Below are positions 5,708-8,764 of a DNA stretch of 8,764 nt, piece after piece (within the stretch, counting starts at the first letter, position 1; each line of letters opens with the position of its first letter). Both the position numbers and the translations under genes were made by a program. This stretch comes from Bacteroidetes bacterium UBA7368 (GTDB lineage Bacteria > Bacteroidota > Rhodothermia > Rhodothermales > UBA10348): the NCBI GenBank assembly GCA_002469915.1, contig DKOG01000210.1, positions 1 through 8,764 on the forward strand. Reading direction: 5' to 3'. The notes under the pieces are model-generated. The model saw nothing but the letters and a program-made list of their open reading frames with translations, made no database searches and was not told the origin of the DNA.

Positions 5708-7134
5708 AATCGTGTTCCAATAGTGGTAGCGCCCGGGCCGACCTCAATAACCTTTACCACTTCGTTCTCAGCGGTGTCAATCACTACCACAGTTCCGGGT
5801 GGTTTCTGGCCATAGACGGCATCCCGTCCTTCAAAGTCTCCCAGCGTGTTTTTACTGGCTACAAACACATAGCGGCCGTCGGACGATGTAACGATGCCCG
5901 TTGGCTCCTTCAACGCTGGATGCGTTATGGTTTTATCAATGATCTCTTGATAAGCATCAAGCACAGCCACCTTGTCTTCACCCGTCACGGTCACATAGAC
6001 CTTAGAAGCATCTGGCAAATAGGTTAGGTAGTGCGGATCCCTACCCACGTTCAGAGACTGTCTTTGTTGAATATGAGGCGGATTAGAGACAGATAACAAG
6101 GTTACGGTTCCACTGGTCACCCCAGTACCCCACATTTTCCTTCCATTAGGGGCCATTGCAAAATCACGAAAACTGTGTCTTACTCCAGCAACCGAGTAAT
6201 ACTGTACGACTAGGTTGGCCAGATCAACAATCACAATCTGATCTGCTGCCATGCTAGCGGAAAAGGCATAATCTGCTTGAGGCCGAACAGCTAATGCGTG
6301 AGAGGCCTCGAACGATACAGGAATCTGTACCGCTACTAAATCTGATCGGCGCAATTCGATCATGTTTTTGGGTCCGCCGTCGGATCTGAATTCACGACTG
6401 ACAATCATAGCATCCTCGGAGGGATTTAAAGCAATCAATCCCGGATCGTCCATCTCATATTGAGCAACAAACCCATTATTCCGATTGAATTTGACGACAC
6501 CCTCAAGGTCACCGATTCGATAGCTACCGACAGAAGCATACCAGAATGCACCATCCGGTTCAACTGCAACATGGTGAACCCGAGCTCTTTCTGAAAAGCC
6601 ATGCTGCGTTAAATCTAACCTGCGAACTACAACAAACGCATCCATATCCAAAACAGATACATAGGGCTCATCCGCATGAGCGATGTAGGCCAAATTTATG
6701 GAGTTAGAAAAGGGAACGGCGCCCAATGGACCGATGGCCCCTTCATCCACCCAACGTGTCAAAAGATTGACTTCATCTTCAGAAAGTCGATCTTTTCCCT
6801 GGTCAAATGGATGAGTGTCGTCTCCAACTCGCTTCAACTTCTGGATCATCCTGCTGTCCTCCGAAGCAAACGGGATGACCACTTCGCCAAATTCAGATCC
6901 TTGAATCAATTGAGTCCATCCTTCCAGACTGAGCCCAGCGCGTGGCCTTGAGCCGCCATGGCACGAAGCACATTGCCTATCCAAAATAGGCTGGATGTGA
7001 GGCTCGTACCCTATTAAATCCACATTTCCAATGGAAGGAGTCAGATCATCGCCTAGCAGGTCGCATCCGCTGACTAGCACAGTGGCTAGCAGCACGCCAA
7101 AAACGAGGGTTGTAAAAAAAGATCGACGAAGCAT
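5704..7134 (-). CDS. Lipoprotein with a c-type haem domain and a YncE-like propeller
   Basis: A 476-residue protein. The signal peptide ends in lipobox VSGC, with C24 as the lipid-anchored residue; the following CDLLGDD is acidic, which in Bacteroidota favours export to the cell surface. A small cytochrome-c-like domain of the planctomycete type (about 45-135) starts IQPILDRQCASCHGG, with CASCH (55-59) binding haem, and closes LSEDEVNLLTRWVDEGA. Where relatives usually have an MP pair giving the axial methionine, this protein has THPF (107-110). Residues 145-476 form a YncE/YVTN-type beta-propeller with repeats such as HHVAVEPDGAFWYAS, HALAVRPQADYAFSA, HYLTYLPDASKVYVT and IVTSSDGRYVFVAS. Haem plus propeller resembles the plan of some periplasmic oxidoreductases, but no substrate can be named. 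TAGGG stands five bases before the ATG. It follows the choice-of-anchor-B gene by 102 bases and is likely cotranscribed. Confidence 0.85.
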   Translation of the reverse strand: MLRRSFFTTLVFGVLLATVLVSGCDLLGDDLTPSIGNVDLIGYEPHIQPILDRQCASCHGGSRPRAGLSLEGWTQLIQGSEFGEVVIPFASEDSRMIQKLKRVGDDTHPFDQGKDRLSEDEVNLLTRWVDEGAIGPLGAVPFSNSINLAYIAHADEPYVSVLDMDAFVVVRRLDLTQHGFSERARVHHVAVEPDGAFWYASVGSYRIGDLEGVVKFNRNNGFVAQYEMDDPGLIALNPSEDAMIVSREFRSDGGPKNMIELRRSDLVAVQIPVSFEASHALAVRPQADYAFSASMAADQIVIVDLANLVVQYYSVAGVRHSFRDFAMAPNGRKMWGTGVTSGTVTLLSVSNPPHIQQRQSLNVGRDPHYLTYLPDASKVYVTVTGEDKVAVLDAYQEIIDKTITHPALKEPTGIVTSSDGRYVFVASKNTLGDFEGRDAVYGQKPPGTVVVIDTAENEVVKVIEVGPGATTIGTRF

Positions 7135-7236
7135 GAAAACCCTACACCAGATCCAGAATGGTTAAGTCACACTATTAAGTACGCCAAATCTGTCATTTTT
7201 CGCTCTCTGAGACTGCAAAAAGCGCGCTTTAATATC
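7135..7236. other. Gap between the two propeller genes
   Basis: A 102-base gap. It holds the palindrome AAAGCGCGCTTT (7219-7230) just after the choice-of-anchor-B stop, which can fold only as a four-pair stem with a four-base loop and is not followed by a clear T run beyond its own arm. I see no convincing promoter on the minus strand and no open frame. The gap is compatible with cotranscription of the two genes. Confidence 0.4.
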
Positions 7237-8764
7237 CTATCGAGCCACAACGATCTGCTTAGCATGTTGAAAATGCTCACCGACCACCTGTAAATAATAC
7301 ACACCACCGGCGAGGAAAGATGTGTCCATCATCAAGTCCGTCTCCTGCCCCCCACGTAAAAACTCATCCAACAAGCTGAGAACTTGCCTTCCGCTACTAT
7401 CGAAGAGTGAAGCCCTAACGTGCTGGTTTTGGGCAGTAATCAAGGATGACATGGCTAGCGATGAGACTGGATTGGGATAGGGTGCGGTAAGGAGGTATGA
7501 CCCCTTGAGCGAAACAACCGTTACCGCCTCAGATACGATTGTGCCTCCATCCATGGATACCGCTCTTACACGCACATCGAACGCTCCTTCTTCTATCTGA
7601 AATTGATACGAATAGGTATGACTTCGTTCAAATAGTGAAGGTGGAACTACCCGATCCAATACTTCAAAGGGATTCTCTCCTGATCGCCATTCAATCTGGT
7701 ATTCCTGAACATTGTTCTCTCCATCCACATCCCAACTCAAGGCTACCTCGCCGCCATCGACGCTTGCGCTCGGCGTATATAAACGAGTACCCAGCAGGTC
7801 TGCCGGTTCCAAAAGAAACAGCCCTTCCCCACGACTTGTGACGGCAATCAAATTGGTGTCAGGAAATGGGTAGGCAGTCCACGCGCCTGAAAAGGTTACT
7901 GAACGATTGTCGGGCGTGGTATCAAAGAATCCCAGAACAGCCGGGTTGAGCGGGTCTCGAACATCTAAAACGCGCAGGCCGCTGGTGTAATTGGCCTGAT
8001 AAACAAGCCCGTCTTTGATGTATAAATTATGATCAATGGATACTTGGTCAGATCGGAATTCTGTGACCAATACGGGATCACTCAGATCTAACATGTCCCA
8101 GATTAGCGTACGAGTCCCGCCGCCACTTACGCGCTCATCCATCTCATCATTCTGAACGAAATACCGATGATCCTCGGTGAACCAGCCTTGATGGATGTAA
8201 CCGGAAGATGGATAGGTACCTCTCGACAAAGCGATCGGCGAAAATGCGTTTGTAAGATCAGAAATTGAAATAGCTGTTTCATTTGAAGCAACACAAATTT
8301 CCCGACCCGCGTGAAAGGTATCTGGACCGTGGTAGGTAACACACTGCGCATCGTGCGTGTATCCCGTACGAGATCTGCCTGTGCCTACATCTGCGAAACA
8401 GCCCAAGTAAGACGGCTCTAGCGGCTTTGAGATATCGAGGATATGAAAGCCACCTCCGCATGTCTCCCCCGAACCCCGCGCGCCAACGATATAGGCCCGG
8501 TCACTTTCTTCATTGATAACAATATTGTGTGCCGCTCCGAAATTGGAATACAGAGCGTCTGCACTAAACGTCAGGGGCGTGCCCTGGAATTCCTGTAAAT
8601 GTTTGAGGTCGAATATCTGCATGCCGTGATAATCGTGCTGGCCGGCCGAACCGTCCGCCACGATGAACGCATAGTCCCCATCCACCTTTACGTCACGCCA
8701 GACATGAGGCTGGGCTGTTTTCGTTCTAGGCAATTCGCCAACATAAAGAGGGGCTTCTGGGCTT
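7237..8764 (-). CDS. Choice-of-anchor-B (LVIVD repeat) propeller protein with T9SS sorting domain, 5' part missing
   Basis: The frame stays open to the window edge (first full codon at 8763, residue 1 here), so the N-terminus and signal peptide are missing. A TTG at 8733 is only an internal codon: the upstream residues SPEAPLYVGEL fit the family's first blade. Residues 1-320 form an LVIVD-type propeller with family landmarks VWRDVKV, AAHNIVI, GFHILDISKP, GYTHDAQCV, YIHQGWFTED and DHNLYI. Four cysteines (102, 122, 141, 157) could make disulfides. Residues about 330-420 are a fibronectin-III-like domain (SWDVDG, EYQIEWRSG). From about 423 to 508 comes a T9SS type A sorting domain (APYPNPVSS, VRASLFDSSGRQV, GGVYYLQVV, end KQIVVAR), which directs export across the outer membrane and is normally cleaved. 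Function of the family is unknown to me. It is the first visible gene of a pair with the haem lipoprotein. Confidence 0.88.
   Translation of the reverse strand, partial: SPEAPLYVGELPRTKTAQPHVWRDVKVDGDYAFIVADGSAGQHDYHGMQIFDLKHLQEFQGTPLTFSADALYSNFGAAHNIVINEESDRAYIVGARGSGETCGGGFHILDISKPLEPSYLGCFADVGTGRSRTGYTHDAQCVTYHGPDTFHAGREICVASNETAISISDLTNAFSPIALSRGTYPSSGYIHQGWFTEDHRYFVQNDEMDERVSGGGTRTLIWDMLDLSDPVLVTEFRSDQVSIDHNLYIKDGLVYQANYTSGLRVLDVRDPLNPAVLGFFDTTPDNRSVTFSGAWTAYPFPDTNLIAVTSRGEGLFLLEPADLLGTRLYTPSASVDGGEVALSWDVDGENNVQEYQIEWRSGENPFEVLDRVVPPSLFERSHTYSYQFQIEEGAFDVRVRAVSMDGGTIVSEAVTVVSLKGSYLLTAPYPNPVSSLAMSSLITAQNQHVRASLFDSSGRQVLSLLDEFLRGGQETDLMMDTSFLAGGVYYLQVVGEHFQHAKQIVVAR

Noticed and set aside
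7219..7230. Palindrome AAAGCGCGCTTT as a terminator of the choice-of-anchor-B gene.
   Set aside because: The stem is only four pairs with a four-base loop and lacks a separate T run.

Overview
The window looks like an ordinary chromosomal stretch from a marine-type member of the Bacteroidota/Rhodothermota (FCB) lineage. Three signs point there: a C-terminal type IX secretion (T9SS) sorting domain on a secreted propeller protein, an acidic stretch after the lipid-anchored cysteine of a lipoprotein, and a TAnnTTTG-type promoter with few Shine-Dalgarno sequences. Base composition looks close to balanced and even across the window. I see no tRNA, rRNA, CRISPR array, transposase, integrase or phage gene, and no defence or toxin module.

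Layout. A membrane-anchored triple-PASTA protein (160-939, +) runs into the end of a minus-strand block transcribed leftwards: tmk (dTMP kinase), a Fur-family repressor, a small secreted fibronectin-III-like protein, and pyrR. A rho-independent terminator lies between the last two, only 23 bases before the pyrR start codon. Divergent from tmk is a plus-strand pair: a cytoplasmic protein made almost wholly of twelve uninterrupted 34-residue TPRs (3389-4801) and a DUF368 membrane protein of the PopT undecaprenyl-phosphate translocase family (4811-5707). The two are joined by an AGGAG site that overlaps the TPR stop codon. The DUF368 stop overlaps that of a minus-strand pair by 4 bases. That pair is a T9SS-exported choice-of-anchor-B/LVIVD propeller protein (7237-8764, cut by the window end) followed by a lipoprotein with a c-type haem domain and a YncE/YVTN-like propeller (5704-7134).

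How it fits together. The left and middle parts are housekeeping: envelope (PASTA, DUF368), nucleotide supply (tmk, pyrR) and metal regulation (Fur). The right part is more accessory: two propeller proteins that should both sit at or outside the outer membrane, one with haem and one with a ring of histidines at equivalent blade positions. Their joint function is not known to me, and they are the best candidate here for an undescribed system. The second point of interest is the pyrR leader, which may be an attenuator. Starts were moved from the longest reading frame for pyrR (1413), tmk (3161) and the TPR gene (3389), and the choice-of-anchor-B frame was extended to the window edge; reasons are given in the entries.
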